A DNA stretch of 64,000 nucleotides from Mycobacterium lehmannii (GTDB lineage Bacteria; Actinomycetota; Actinomycetes; Mycobacteriales; Mycobacteriaceae): NCBI RefSeq assembly GCF_002245535.1, contig NZ_NKCN01000002.1, positions 366,078 through 430,077 on the forward strand, written 5' to 3'. Shown here piece after piece: positions 36,061-45,211 of the stretch; positions within the stretch are counted from its first letter, which is position 1; every line of letters begins with the position of its first letter. The notes below the pieces were generated by a model. The model ran no database searches. It was not told where the DNA came from and saw nothing but the letters and a program-made list of their open reading frames with translations. The translations under genes were made by a program, and so were the position numbers.

Positions 36061-37092
36061 GTGCGCGCAGCTATTTATCACGGCCGCGAAGACGTGCGGA
36101 TTGAAGAGCTTCCCGACCCGAGTCCACGTGCGGGCGAAGTGGTCATCGAGGTGGCCCGAGCGGGGATCTGCGGCACAGACCTGCATGAGTACATCGCCGG
36201 TCCGATGCATGCTGCGCCAGGGGTCGTCATTGGCCACGAATATTCCGGGACGGTGGTCGGCGTCGGGCCCGGCGTGCGCGAGTTCACCGAAGGTGACCGA
36301 GTCTGCGGCGTCGGCGTTTTCGGCTGCGGTGAATGCGGCTTCTGCAAACAGGGCGCTGAAGCACTCTGCGGAACAGTCGGTTTCATCGGCTTCGCTGTCA
36401 ACGGAGCACTTGCCCACTACGCGTCGTTGCCGACGAAGGCGTTGTTTCGCATCCCGGATGAGATCAGTCTCGCCGAGGCTGCCGTCGTTGAACCGATCGC
36501 GTCGGCGTACCACGCTGTCCGCCGTAGCGGGTTGGCAGCGGGTGGGACCGTCTTCATCGCCGGCGCTGGCCCGATCGGCCTCGCCCTGGTGCAGTTCTCA
36601 CTTGCCCAAGGTGCGACTCAGGTCATCGTCAGTGAGGTTTCGGCGACGCGCCGCGTTGCCGCCCACCGGGTCGGGGCTACGCGCGTAATCGATCCTCTGG
36701 CTGAGGATGCAGTTGAGGTGGTTCGGACGTTGACGAACGGAAACGGCGTCGACATCTCCTTCGACGCTGCGGGCGTACAACCCGCGCTTGATGCGGCGTT
36801 GGGCGTGCTGCGCCCCCGCGGTCGATTGATGGTCGTGGCGATTTGGGAGGCTCCGGCTGGTATCGACATCAATCGAAGCATCATGCGCGAAGCAGATATT
36901 GGCTTCTCATTTTGTTACGAAGCGCAAAGGCAGGTCCCGGCGATTCTTGACTTACTAGCTACGGGGGCGATCAGCCTTGGTGAACTCATCACCGACGAGA
37001 TCCCGTTGGATGCCGTGGTCAGTCAGGGCTTCGAGGAATTGCGCGTCAACCGCGATGCACACGTAAAAATACTGATCGACCCATTGGCATAG
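36061..37092 (+). CDS. Zinc-dependent alcohol dehydrogenase 2 (MDR family)
   Basis: A 343-residue paralogue of the protein at 13171, with the catalytic zinc start GICGTDLHE, GHEYSG and the four-Cys structural zinc lobe CGECGFCKQGAEALC. The Rossmann motif GAGPIG is present. It starts at GTG 36061 behind AAGGTAGG. As with the first copy it lies just downstream of an RHO pair, suggesting a repeated pathway step acting on a diol or alcohol intermediate. Confidence 0.85.
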   Translation: MRAAIYHGREDVRIEELPDPSPRAGEVVIEVARAGICGTDLHEYIAGPMHAAPGVVIGHEYSGTVVGVGPGVREFTEGDRVCGVGVFGCGECGFCKQGAEALCGTVGFIGFAVNGALAHYASLPTKALFRIPDEISLAEAAVVEPIASAYHAVRRSGLAAGGTVFIAGAGPIGLALVQFSLAQGATQVIVSEVSATRRVAAHRVGATRVIDPLAEDAVEVVRTLTNGNGVDISFDAAGVQPALDAALGVLRPRGRLMVVAIWEAPAGIDINRSIMREADIGFSFCYEAQRQVPAILDLLATGAISLGELITDEIPLDAVVSQGFEELRVNRDAHVKILIDPLA

Positions 37093-37146
37093 CTGCGACC
37101 GGCATCGCACGCAGTAGATGTCACGCCGCCGCACCAAAGGAGTTAA

Positions 37147-38400
37147 GTGTCTGCCAATATGGAGAGCCTGTTCGACGGTCTGACAGTCCTCGAGCTGGGG
37201 CATGTGATCGCGGCGCCTTTCGCTGCGTCGCTGATCGGCGACTTCGGAGCACAGGTCATCAAGATCGAAGACCCCGGTTCAGGCGACATGTTGCGCGGGT
37301 CCGGTCCGAGGAAAGACGGAGTGCACCTTTGGTGGAAGTCCGCGGCGCGGAACAAGTCAAGCGTCGCTATCGATCTGCGTCTCCCCGAGGGGCAAGCGCT
37401 GGTGCGCAAAATGGTCGAACGCGCCGACGTGGTGATCGAAAACTTCCGCCCGGGAACGCTCGAGCGTTGGGGACTGGGATGGGAGGAACTGCACGCAGCG
37501 AACCCGCGGCTGATCATGTTGCGGATTTCTGGGTATGGCCAGATCGGCCCGGAGAGCGCAAAGCCGGGATACGGACGGGTCGGCGAGGCCATGAGCGGAG
37601 CGGTACACATCACCGGGCACCCCGACCGACCACCGACGCATTTCGGTTTCTCCCTGGGCGATGTCACGACAGGAATCATGGGTGCGTTCGCTGTTGCCGG
37701 AGCACTCTTCAAGCGTGAAGCGATCGGGAATCGCTTCGATGGGGAATGTATCGACCTGGCTCTCTACGAGTCACTGTTTCGTGGTATCGACTGGCAGGTA
37801 ATCCTCTACGACCAGTTGAACTATGTTGCCGAGCGTCAGGGCAACCAGTTTCAGGTCAGCCCGTCACCGGTGTCAGATACTTATCTCAGTTGCGATGGGG
37901 TGTGGTACACCGTGGCGACCGGCACCGTCCGGTCAGTACAGAGCCTGCTCGAACTGCTGGGCGGCACGACTCTGCGCAACGATCCGAAGTACGCGACACA
38001 GGAACTGCAGATGTTGCACCGCGAGGAGCTCGGCGAGATGGTTCGCCAGTGGTTCGCCGAAAACAACTCCGATATTGTCGAAAAGGCCTGCGCGAGCTCC
38101 GGTGTCGTGGCTGCGCGGATCTTCACGCCGGCAGAGATGTTCTCCAGTCCCACGTTCGCGGCTCGCGAGAGCCTGGTCGAGGTCGCTGACCAGGAATTGG
38201 GTCCGGTCCGCGTCACCGGGGTGGTGCCGAGGTTGACGAACTTTCCCGGATCCGTGCGCAGCACCGGGCCCCGTCTCGGGATCCACGGCCAAGAGGTGCT
38301 GACTGAGTGGCTCGGCTTGGCCGACTCGGAGTACGAGGCGCTGGTATCGAGTGGCGTCGTCGGGGCGGTCGACGTTGACGGAGAGGTTCCCGGGCATTGA
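37147..38400 (+). CDS. Class III CoA-transferase (CaiB/BaiF family)
   Basis: A 417-residue family III CoA-transferase: N-terminal Rossmann part (VLELGHVIAAPFAASLIGDFGAQVIKIE), central NKSSVAIDLR and NFRPGTLERWGLGWEEL, and the second half with IDLALYES. These enzymes move CoA between carboxylic acids, here probably activating an aromatic or arylalkanoic acid. GTG 37147 has AAAGGAG upstream. The stop overlaps the thiolase start (TTGA), so the two are translated together. Confidence 0.88.
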   Translation: MSANMESLFDGLTVLELGHVIAAPFAASLIGDFGAQVIKIEDPGSGDMLRGSGPRKDGVHLWWKSAARNKSSVAIDLRLPEGQALVRKMVERADVVIENFRPGTLERWGLGWEELHAANPRLIMLRISGYGQIGPESAKPGYGRVGEAMSGAVHITGHPDRPPTHFGFSLGDVTTGIMGAFAVAGALFKREAIGNRFDGECIDLALYESLFRGIDWQVILYDQLNYVAERQGNQFQVSPSPVSDTYLSCDGVWYTVATGTVRSVQSLLELLGGTTLRNDPKYATQELQMLHREELGEMVRQWFAENNSDIVEKACASSGVVAARIFTPAEMFSSPTFAARESLVEVADQELGPVRVTGVVPRLTNFPGSVRSTGPRLGIHGQEVLTEWLGLADSEYEALVSSGVVGAVDVDGEVPGH

Positions 38401-39563
38401 ATTCGCTGCGGGACAAGGCTTGCATCGTCGGCGTTGGTCATACGGTCTACCGTCGTGATGCCACTGAGTCGGCAACGGACCTTGGCCTGCAGCTTGAAGC
38501 GGCCCATGCCGCGATCGTGGATGCCGGGCTGTCGGTTGGCGAGATCGATGGCCTCATCTGCCCGATCAACGGTGGCACGGCCGAAGATTTTATCGCGAAT
38601 CTTGGCCTGACGAATGTTCGTTACGCGGTGACTTCCCATACCGGAGGCGCGGCAAGTGTGGCGGGTCTGGCAACTGCGGCGATGGCGGTTTGGTCGGGCG
38701 TCGCTCGCCATGTCCTCATTCCCGCGGGCTGGTGTGGGTACTCAGGTCCGCGTGCCCGCGGGATGGCATCGAGCGCGGACATGGCGATAGGCAAGGTTGT
38801 CCGGGATTATTACGCGCCACAGGGCGCGGTGTCGGCGGTGCACCAGTATGCGCTCGTGGCCGACCGCTACGTCCGCAAGTATGACGTGCCGCCTGAAGCG
38901 ATGGGGGCGGTGGCAGTTGCGTTTCGTGCTAACGCGCAGCTCAACTCGAATGCGGTGATGTGCGGCCGTGAGTTGACGATGCAGGACTACCTCGACGCTC
39001 CACCGATCAGTTCGCCGTTGTGTTTGTTCGATTGCAGTTTGGAGACCGACGGCGCAGCGGCGGTGGTGGTATCAGGGGCCGAATGTGCGGCTGACGGCCC
39101 GCACCGGCCGGTGTTTGTGATGAGCGTGGCGGAAGGTCGCCCATTTCCCGTCGACGAATTCGCCAACAGGGCCGATCCATTGGAGATCGGGCTCGCCGAG
39201 GCGGCGCCGCGCGCGTTTGCCGACGCCGGTGTCGCCCCGTCTGATATCGATCTGCTCGAGGTTTACGACAGTTTCACTGTCAACGTGTTGCGGCAGATCG
39301 AAGCGGCCGGATTCTGCAAGCCGGGCGAAGCAGCGGATTTTGTACTCGACGGGTGTATCGCCGCGGACGGCCTGTTGCCGACGAATCTCAATGGCGGTTT
39401 GCTCTCCGAAGCGCACGTGCAAGGGATGAACAATCTGGTCGAGGCGGTGCGGCAACTGCGCGGGGGCTTAGCGGAGCGCCAGGTCCACGACGCGGAGTTG
39501 GCCGTAGTGACCGGTATGGGCGGCGGATGGGGTTCAGGTGCTCTCGCCATATTGCGTCGGTGA
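38397..39563 (+). CDS. SCPx/Ltp2-type thiolase-fold aldolase
   Basis: A 388-residue thiolase-superfamily protein of the lipid-transfer-protein branch. At the site where thiolases carry the nucleophilic Cys the sequence reads HTGGAASVAG (about residues 81-90), without Cys. The later His/Cys motifs are also altered. Ltp2 and IpfD-like members lacking this Cys act as retro-aldolases on CoA thioesters together with a DUF35 partner, which is the next gene. TTG 38397 overlaps the CoA-transferase stop. The predicted reaction is release of acyl-CoA from a hydroxylated intermediate. Confidence 0.82.
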   Translation: MNSLRDKACIVGVGHTVYRRDATESATDLGLQLEAAHAAIVDAGLSVGEIDGLICPINGGTAEDFIANLGLTNVRYAVTSHTGGAASVAGLATAAMAVWSGVARHVLIPAGWCGYSGPRARGMASSADMAIGKVVRDYYAPQGAVSAVHQYALVADRYVRKYDVPPEAMGAVAVAFRANAQLNSNAVMCGRELTMQDYLDAPPISSPLCLFDCSLETDGAAAVVVSGAECAADGPHRPVFVMSVAEGRPFPVDEFANRADPLEIGLAEAAPRAFADAGVAPSDIDLLEVYDSFTVNVLRQIEAAGFCKPGEAADFVLDGCIAADGLLPTNLNGGLLSEAHVQGMNNLVEAVRQLRGGLAERQVHDAELAVVTGMGGGWGSGALAILRR

Positions 39564-39599
39564 CGGCGTTGTGACTGGCCGCTTCACAAGGGGCCCGAT

Positions 39600-40058
39600 G
39601 TGAGGCGAACGGAAACGGATGTCGCAGCACCGCTGTTGCCATCCCTGGAAGGTCTCACGGCGGAGTTCTATGAGCATTGCCGACGTCAGGAGCTGTCGTT
39701 TCAGCGGTGTTCAAGGTGCGGCCGTTGGCGTCACGTTCCTCGCCTGACGTGTGCTGGCTGCGGCAGTAACTCCTGGTCTTGGCAGAGGTCGTCGGGCAGG
39801 GGAGTGGTATTCAGCCACACGGTTATTCACCGCGCGCTGCATCCCGGGTTCGACGAGGCCGTCCCGTTCGTGTGCGCCGTTGTCGAAATGGATGAGGGTG
39901 TGCGGATGGTGGCACGGATAGTGGACCTAGTTGCCGACCAGACGGCGATGCTGGTTGATGCGGCCGTCGAGGTTATCTACGTGCACGCCGCCGATGATGT
40001 TGTGCTGCCGGCATTTCGGCTGTCCGCTGCGGAAGTGCGGGGCAATGGCCGCCGCTGA
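39600..40058 (+). CDS. DUF35 OB-fold protein with zinc ribbon (ChsH2/IpfE-like)
   Basis: A 152-residue protein with an N-terminal helix, a zinc ribbon (C37, C40, C51, C54) and a C-terminal OB-fold, the organisation of DUF35 proteins that bind Ltp2-type thiolases and form their active complex. It starts at GTG 39600 after AAGGGGCC, 36 nt downstream of the thiolase. Its end overlaps the MaoC-like gene by 14 nt. Confidence 0.85.
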   Translation: MRRTETDVAAPLLPSLEGLTAEFYEHCRRQELSFQRCSRCGRWRHVPRLTCAGCGSNSWSWQRSSGRGVVFSHTVIHRALHPGFDEAVPFVCAVVEMDEGVRMVARIVDLVADQTAMLVDAAVEVIYVHAADDVVLPAFRLSAAEVRGNGRR

Positions 40059-41124
40059 CGAGTTACGCGATCGTGTCGGTGAGAAGATCCACTTTCGAGG
40101 AGCCGACTCGGTGACGCAGAACGACATCCGCCGCAAACTGGAGGTTTTCACCTTTGCCTGCCCACTGCATGACGACGAGGCGGCAGCGAAGGCGCACGGC
40201 TACCTCGGCGTCGTGGCCCCGGTGACGATGACCCCGCTGTGGGGGCTGCCGCCGTATTGGGCACCCGGACAGCCCAGTCCCTATCTGGTCGACGGGCAGG
40301 AGATGACGGGCAACATCACCGACACGCTGGCTCTGCCGTTCAGCCGATCGGTCAACGTCAGCAGCGAGTGGCAATACCACACACCGCTGTACTTGGGGGA
40401 CAGGTTGCAGGGGACTACGACGATCATCTCGGTAGAGCAGAAGCGCACCCGGGTGGGTACCGGAGTCTTCCTGCAATACGAGTCGGAGTACGTGAAGGTT
40501 TCGGGAGAACTGGTGGCGCTCAATCGAAATACCGTCTTCAACTACGACCCAGACGACGCCTCCAGGCCTGAGCCCGGCACTTCGGCCCGCGCCCAGCAGG
40601 GCGACCGAGGTCCCCGCACGCGCTCAGTGGACGATGCCGATACCAGTGTCGACTGGAACACGCCACTTCAGTTCGACGACGTTACGGTCGGTGCGCAAGT
40701 GCGCGGACCGGCTCTGGCCCTGACCTACCAGCGCATTGTGATGAACATTGCCGCGGATCGCATGTTTTCCGGGATACACCACAGCGCCGCGGCCGCTCAT
40801 GCCGCGGGGCTTGCCGACATCATCTTCAATACTCGTGGCCTGGAAACTCTTTTCGAGACCGGGCTTCGTCGCTGGATGGGCCTTCGCGGCAGGTTGGTGC
40901 ATCTGGGTCCGTTCAAGATGAGTGCCTCAGTTCACCCGGGCGACGTCGTGCAGGCGCGATGGACGGTGACTGGCAAGCATGCCCAGGCTGGCGCAGAAAC
41001 CGTAGATCTCGAATTCGGTGTCTTCGCCGGGGATCGGCAAGCGGTGCAAGGGATTGCCGCCATCGCCCTCGATGGCAAAAGCAAAGCTCATCAGAAGTTT
41101 GTAGGACAAGAAGGGGTCAAATGA
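40045..41124 (+). CDS. Double hot-dog MaoC-like hydratase/dehydratase
   Basis: A protein of about 359 residues with two hot-dog domains. The N-terminal one (residues about 12-170) resembles the FAS1-like dehydratase domain (HTPLYLGDRLQG); the C-terminal one begins near residue 210 and contains HHSAAAAHAAG and HPGDVVQARW. MaoC/ChsH1-type hydratases often accompany Ltp2-DUF35 pairs and add water to an enoyl-CoA to give the aldolase substrate. ATG 40045 lies inside the DUF35 gene. It is coupled to the ferredoxin by ATGA. Confidence 0.78.
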   Translation: MAAADELRDRVGEKIHFRGADSVTQNDIRRKLEVFTFACPLHDDEAAAKAHGYLGVVAPVTMTPLWGLPPYWAPGQPSPYLVDGQEMTGNITDTLALPFSRSVNVSSEWQYHTPLYLGDRLQGTTTIISVEQKRTRVGTGVFLQYESEYVKVSGELVALNRNTVFNYDPDDASRPEPGTSARAQQGDRGPRTRSVDDADTSVDWNTPLQFDDVTVGAQVRGPALALTYQRIVMNIAADRMFSGIHHSAAAAHAAGLADIIFNTRGLETLFETGLRRWMGLRGRLVHLGPFKMSASVHPGDVVQARWTVTGKHAQAGAETVDLEFGVFAGDRQAVQGIAAIALDGKSKAHQKFVGQEGVK

Positions 41125-41318
41125 GTGTCATCAAGGCGGACGTGGAGGTCTGCCAAGGCTACGCGAACTGTGTCGTTGCAGCGGCCGACGTCTTCGACAT
41201 CGGTGATGCGGGAACCGTTGTCATTCTTAATGACACGGTAACCGAGAGCGCTGAGGCAAGGATCGTCACGGCAATTCGCAGTTGTCCCGTCTCGGCTCTA
41301 CGTCTCGCAACGGTGTGA
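41121..41318 (+). CDS. Single-cluster ferredoxin, CxxYxxC type
   Basis: A 65-residue ferredoxin with C11, C17 and C55-P and a tyrosine (Y14) at the second-ligand position, as in mycobacterial [3Fe-4S]-type ferredoxins that serve P450s and other oxygenases. ATG 41121 overlaps the MaoC-like stop. It is the nearest electron carrier to RHO pairs 3 and 4 and may feed one of them. Spacing is identical to the ferredoxin at 56928. Confidence 0.85.
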   Translation: MSVIKADVEVCQGYANCVVAAADVFDIGDAGTVVILNDTVTESAEARIVTAIRSCPVSALRLATV

Positions 41319-41568
41319 GTGAGACGGCCGTGAACGTGCAAGTACCAGCGGGTGAGTGCGTCGACCATGGTTGAGACGAGTTGGTTCCCGAATGTACTTG
41401 CGTTTCAACCGACATGAGTTCTGCTGCTTGCAGGCCGACCGGGGTCTGGCTCCACTCGACGAGGTACGACGTGAGCTCGACGCTGGCAGACGCGGTGACG
41501 GTTTGTGGTGATCTGAGTTACGGCTGTCTCGGGGGTGGTTCGGGCATTACAGCAAAGGAAAGGTAGCG
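41319..41568 (+). other. Spacer before RHO operon 4
   Basis: About 250 nt with no convincing gene. Short frames on both strands lack ribosome binding sites. The right end provides the AAAGGAAAGGT ribosome binding site of the alpha gene. Confidence 0.4.
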
Positions 41569-42984
41569 ATGACGTTAAGAATGATTACTTCAGGCGGTTC
41601 AGATCAAACCGCTCGTAGTCTCGTCGATGTCGATCGCGGGGAGATCAGTCGCGAAATCTTCATCGATGCTTCGATTTTCAACCGTGAGTTGGAGTATTTG
41701 TTTCCGCGAGCCTGGTTGTTTGTGGGCCATGCCTCGCAGGTGTCTGCGCCGGGCCAGTTCTTCTCGTCGAGGATGGGTTCGGATCCGGTGCTGTTGACCC
41801 GTGACGCTCAAGGTGATGTGAATGTCCTCCTCAATTCGTGCCGACATCGGGGTATGGCGGTGTGTCGCTATGACGAGGGCCGTACGCTGCAGTTCACCTG
41901 CCCCTACCATGGCTGGTCGTACTCGATGGACGGTTCGCTGGTGTCCACTCCAGGGGATTTGCACGGTGTGCCGCAGCAGGGCATGGCCTACGGCAATGGC
42001 CTTGACAAAGCGAGTTGGGGACTTGTCAGGGCTGCCAAGGTGCACAACTTCAAGGGCCTGATCTTCGCGTGCTGGGACCCCGCCGCCCCGGATTTCGACG
42101 AGTATGTCGGCGACTTTCACTATTGGCTGGACAACCTGGCTGATGCTTTCGATGGCACCGAGGGCGCGACCGAGGTGTTCCGTGGAGTGCAGAAGTGGCG
42201 CATCAGATCGAATTGGAAGTTCGTTTCAGAAAACTTTCTGGGCGATACCTATCACGGGGCGACGACTCACGCCTCAGTTGAACAGGTGGGTATCGGCCCG
42301 GGCGGCAGAAACTCCCGGCGTCACGGTGAACGACAGGATCAGGGTGGTTTTTCGAAGGGCCGAGTGAAGACGTCGTTTCGTACGGGCCACGGTGCATCGG
42401 ACAACCTGGCGTATGAGATCGCCTATCCTGAGTTCGCCGAAGAACCGGCCTTGAGTGAGTACTTCTCCCAGGCCTGGGCACTCCGTAAAGAGCGGTTAGA
42501 GGCGCAGGGCAGACAGCTCGGTGGTCGTGGCCCAGCGACGATGTTCCCTAATATGTCGTTCTCCGCCGGTTTTCCGCGGACGATCCTGGTGTCACACCCG
42601 ATCAGCCCCACCGAAACCGAAGTGTGGCGGTGGTACCTCATCGACAAGAACGCACCCGATGATGTACGTGACTGGCTGCGCCGCTATTACATGCGCTACT
42701 CGGGTCCTGGAGGGATGACGGAGCAAGACGATATGGAGAACTGGAATTACGCGACGCAGGCCAGCCAGGGCGTGATAGCCCGGCGCTATCCCTACAACTA
42801 TCAGCAGGGTCTCGATATGGAAACTCCCAGTGCGCTCGACCAGGCTGTGCATTCTCACCACCCCATCGCTGGCGAGGTGAATGCACGCGCCTTTTACCGG
42901 CGATGGGCCGAGTTCACCGACAACCTCTCGTGGCCTCAACTCATCGAACTTGCCAAATCCGACGAGAGAGCCGCACGGTCGTGA
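41569..42984 (+). CDS. RHO alpha subunit 4
   Basis: A 471-residue RHO catalytic subunit with Rieske ligands C91, H93, C111 and H114, iron site D226, H229, H234 and a TEQDD motif near residue 387. It has an insertion after the iron site (residues about 240-265, RNSRRHGERQDQGG) and a long helical region not seen in alphas 1, 3 and 6. General layout is nearer to naphthalene/biphenyl-type or ibuprofen-type enzymes than to NidA. ATG 41569 has a good AAAGGAAAGG ribosome binding site. Confidence 0.9.
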   Translation: MTLRMITSGGSDQTARSLVDVDRGEISREIFIDASIFNRELEYLFPRAWLFVGHASQVSAPGQFFSSRMGSDPVLLTRDAQGDVNVLLNSCRHRGMAVCRYDEGRTLQFTCPYHGWSYSMDGSLVSTPGDLHGVPQQGMAYGNGLDKASWGLVRAAKVHNFKGLIFACWDPAAPDFDEYVGDFHYWLDNLADAFDGTEGATEVFRGVQKWRIRSNWKFVSENFLGDTYHGATTHASVEQVGIGPGGRNSRRHGERQDQGGFSKGRVKTSFRTGHGASDNLAYEIAYPEFAEEPALSEYFSQAWALRKERLEAQGRQLGGRGPATMFPNMSFSAGFPRTILVSHPISPTETEVWRWYLIDKNAPDDVRDWLRRYYMRYSGPGGMTEQDDMENWNYATQASQGVIARRYPYNYQQGLDMETPSALDQAVHSHHPIAGEVNARAFYRRWAEFTDNLSWPQLIELAKSDERAARS

Positions 42985-43535
42985 GTGCAACGGGCGGTGA
43001 AATTTCCACGAGGCAGGATGCGGTAGAGAAGTTGCTGCTTCAGGCCGAAATCGCCGATTTCCTCAATCGGGAAGCCGACCTGCTCGACGAACGACGTTAC
43101 TCCGAATGGCTCGGTCTGCTCACCGACGACTACGAGTACTCCGTTCCACTGCGGGCGAACGTCGCCTACGACGACCTCGCGCAGCTGGAGCAGACTCAGG
43201 AAGGTCACGACATCTGCTGGTTCGACGAGAAAAAGGAGACCGTCGCTTTGCGGGTGGAGCAGCTGATGACTGGCCTGCACTGGGCCGAAGAACCCGTCTC
43301 GCGAGTGTCACACCTGGTTACCAACGTGCGTATTGAAGGAGTAGACGGCGCGGAAGTCGATGTGAGTTGCAGGTTCCTGGTGTATCGAAACCGGGTCGCC
43401 GATGAGACTGATTTGCTGGTCGGCCGGCGCAAGGACCGGTTGCGCCGCGTCGCCGGTGACTGGCAACTGTGCCGTCGCCGGCTACTCCTCGACCAAACGG
43501 TCTTACTCGCTAAGAACCTGTCGATCATTCTATGA
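42981..43535 (+). CDS. RHO beta subunit 4
   Basis: A 184-residue RHO beta coupled to alpha 4 by a GTGA overlap at 42981. Family features: LLLQAEIADFLNREADLLD, EWLGLLTDDYEYSVPLR and the SRVSHLVTNVRIEG segment, ending LLDQTVLLAKNLSIIL. A longer open frame upstream overlaps alpha and is not used. Confidence 0.9.
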   Translation: MSATGGEISTRQDAVEKLLLQAEIADFLNREADLLDERRYSEWLGLLTDDYEYSVPLRANVAYDDLAQLEQTQEGHDICWFDEKKETVALRVEQLMTGLHWAEEPVSRVSHLVTNVRIEGVDGAEVDVSCRFLVYRNRVADETDLLVGRRKDRLRRVAGDWQLCRRRLLLDQTVLLAKNLSIIL

Positions 43536-43576
43536 AGCCGGACCATGTCCTTGAACCCTTGACCTTCAGCACGGCA

Positions 43577-43602
43577 AAATATATTCTTCTCTAAACATAT
43601 TT
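43577..43602 (+). promoter_or_regulatory. AT-rich inverted repeat before cupin gene
   Basis: AAATATAT and ACATATTT form arms with one mismatch around a 10-nt centre, in an unusually AT-rich patch between RHO pair 4 and the cupin gene. It could be an operator or part of a promoter. Confidence 0.3.
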
Positions 43603-43634
43603 GATGGGCCGCGACCGATGAGGGGGCAGCTGGA

Positions 43635-44078
43635 TTGTCTACTTCGCTCCAACCGAAGCGGCGTGCCGATGACGTGACCGCCCTGCGTGTGATGACAGAG
43701 GAAATGCGCCCGCTTCTCGTCGGCGACGGGTACCAGATGTTCGATGTGCGCGCTCCGCAATCATCGGGCCCACCGCCGCACCAGCATCCCTGGGATGAAA
43801 GCTATGTCGTGCTGGAGGGCGAACTGTGGGTAAGCCGCGGCGGCGAAGAAGCGACCCTGCAGGTGGGTGAGGCGATTCGAGTGCCGGCTGGCGTCGTGCA
43901 CGCCTATCGCGTTCTCTCTGACGGCGCCCGGTGGATCACGACTTCGTCTTGCCCGGGCGGCGCGCTGGATTTCTTTTCAGACGTGGACGAAACGTCGAAC
44001 GGTCCGGGTGACGTGAAGGCCCTCATTGAGGCGGCCAAGCGAAACAGTGTCCGATTCGCCGATCCGGCGCTGGGATAG
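43635..44078 (+). CDS. Single-domain cupin protein
   Basis: A 147-residue small cupin with metal-binding motif 1 (HQHPWDESYVVLEGE) and motif 2 (VPAGVVHAYRV), both complete. Small cupins in aromatic clusters may be isomerases, dioxygenases or ligand sensors; nothing here decides. TTG 43635 is assumed because the frame shows no better start; the ribosome binding site is weak. Confidence 0.7.
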   Translation: MSTSLQPKRRADDVTALRVMTEEMRPLLVGDGYQMFDVRAPQSSGPPPHQHPWDESYVVLEGELWVSRGGEEATLQVGEAIRVPAGVVHAYRVLSDGARWITTSSCPGGALDFFSDVDETSNGPGDVKALIEAAKRNSVRFADPALG

Positions 44079-44167
44079 CCGTCTGTTGAGCCACCAGGCC
44101 GCAGATGCCGGCATTCGCCGACGGTGTCGGTAGTCGGTTTACGGCCTGACATTCGGTGATCGGTGTC

Positions 44168-45046
44168 ATGAGGCGGGTCGGCGTGATCGGCTTGGGCGGC
44201 ATGGGTTCCGCGCTGGCGGCGTCACTTCTTGCGACGGACCATTACGTAGTCTGTTTCGACATTCGGCCCGACGTATTACGCCCAATTGTCGAGCTAGGCG
44301 CCGAGGCTGCTGCGGACGCGCGTGAGTTGGCCGGCGCATGTGATGTCGTTTTGACGTTCCTCCCGGGGCCGAGTCAGGTGCTGGAGGTGGCGCTCGGGTC
44401 GGAGCGAGGTGTCCTGGCCGGCCTTGCCGACGGGGCCGCCCTGCTGGATATGTCGACCTGTAATCCCGAGGTCGCAGCAATCATCGGTCAGGCCTACGAC
44501 GCGGCTGGGAGGCGTTTTGTCGATTGCCCCGTCAGCCGAAAGGCGCCGAACATGACCGTTCTGGTCGGAGGCCCAAGCGGGGTGCTCGGCCCTGATGCCG
44601 ATGTCCTCGCCGCCGTCTCGCGCACCTTGGTGTACTGCGGCCATCGAGGTGCGGGATATGCCACCAAGCTTCTCAACCAGCACATCAAGTACAGCTGGTA
44701 CCTCGCTTCGGCGGAAGCCCTCTTAATCGCTGAGGCGATGGGATTGAATGCCGGCGAGGTAGCCGACGCGATCGCGGAGTGCAGCGGGGGGGACTCGGGT
44801 CTCACCACGGCGGCGGCGTACTTCCGCCACGACACCGAGTCAGTTAGAAACCGCGCCCCCGCTAGCACCATTACGAAAGACTCCGCGCTCGCGGAACGAA
44901 TGGCGACGAACGCCGGTATCCGCAGCAGGACGCTTGAGCCCGTCGTGGACTTCTTCCAAAGTGTTGCGGCCTCGGAGTTTCGCGACCGTGCCTACCCCGA
45001 AAGCACAGAACTTCTTCAACGAATCCGGTCGATGCCTCCGAAGTGA
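44168..45046 (+). CDS. 3-Hydroxyisobutyrate-dehydrogenase-family NAD(P) dehydrogenase
   Basis: A protein of about 292 residues with the N-terminal Rossmann motif GVIGLGGMGS and the family's substrate motif CPVSRKAPNMTVLVGG, plus the catalytic Lys region ATKLLNQHIKYSW. It oxidises or reduces a beta-hydroxy acid, possibly a side-chain fragment from ring cleavage. ATG 44168 places the Rossmann motif immediately after the start, as usual; GTG 44156 is the alternative. Confidence 0.82.
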   Translation: MRRVGVIGLGGMGSALAASLLATDHYVVCFDIRPDVLRPIVELGAEAAADARELAGACDVVLTFLPGPSQVLEVALGSERGVLAGLADGAALLDMSTCNPEVAAIIGQAYDAAGRRFVDCPVSRKAPNMTVLVGGPSGVLGPDADVLAAVSRTLVYCGHRGAGYATKLLNQHIKYSWYLASAEALLIAEAMGLNAGEVADAIAECSGGDSGLTTAAAYFRHDTESVRNRAPASTITKDSALAERMATNAGIRSRTLEPVVDFFQSVAASEFRDRAYPESTELLQRIRSMPPK

Positions 45047-45211
45047 ACCCCTACGTCTTGAGTGCGACCCCCGTCACGCTGTATAGCTAACTGAATTGTA
45101 AACGGGCCGAATATCGGTGAGCGGAAAGAAAGACTACCGACCATTTGCCGGTATGATCACCACCCGGTGGAGATGTCTGCCGAACCGCTGATCAACGTTG
45201 CAAGGGACTTC

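Noticed and set aside
41159..41368. 69-codon minus-strand frame near the ferredoxin
   Set aside because: It overlaps the supported ferredoxin gene and shows no recognisable domain.
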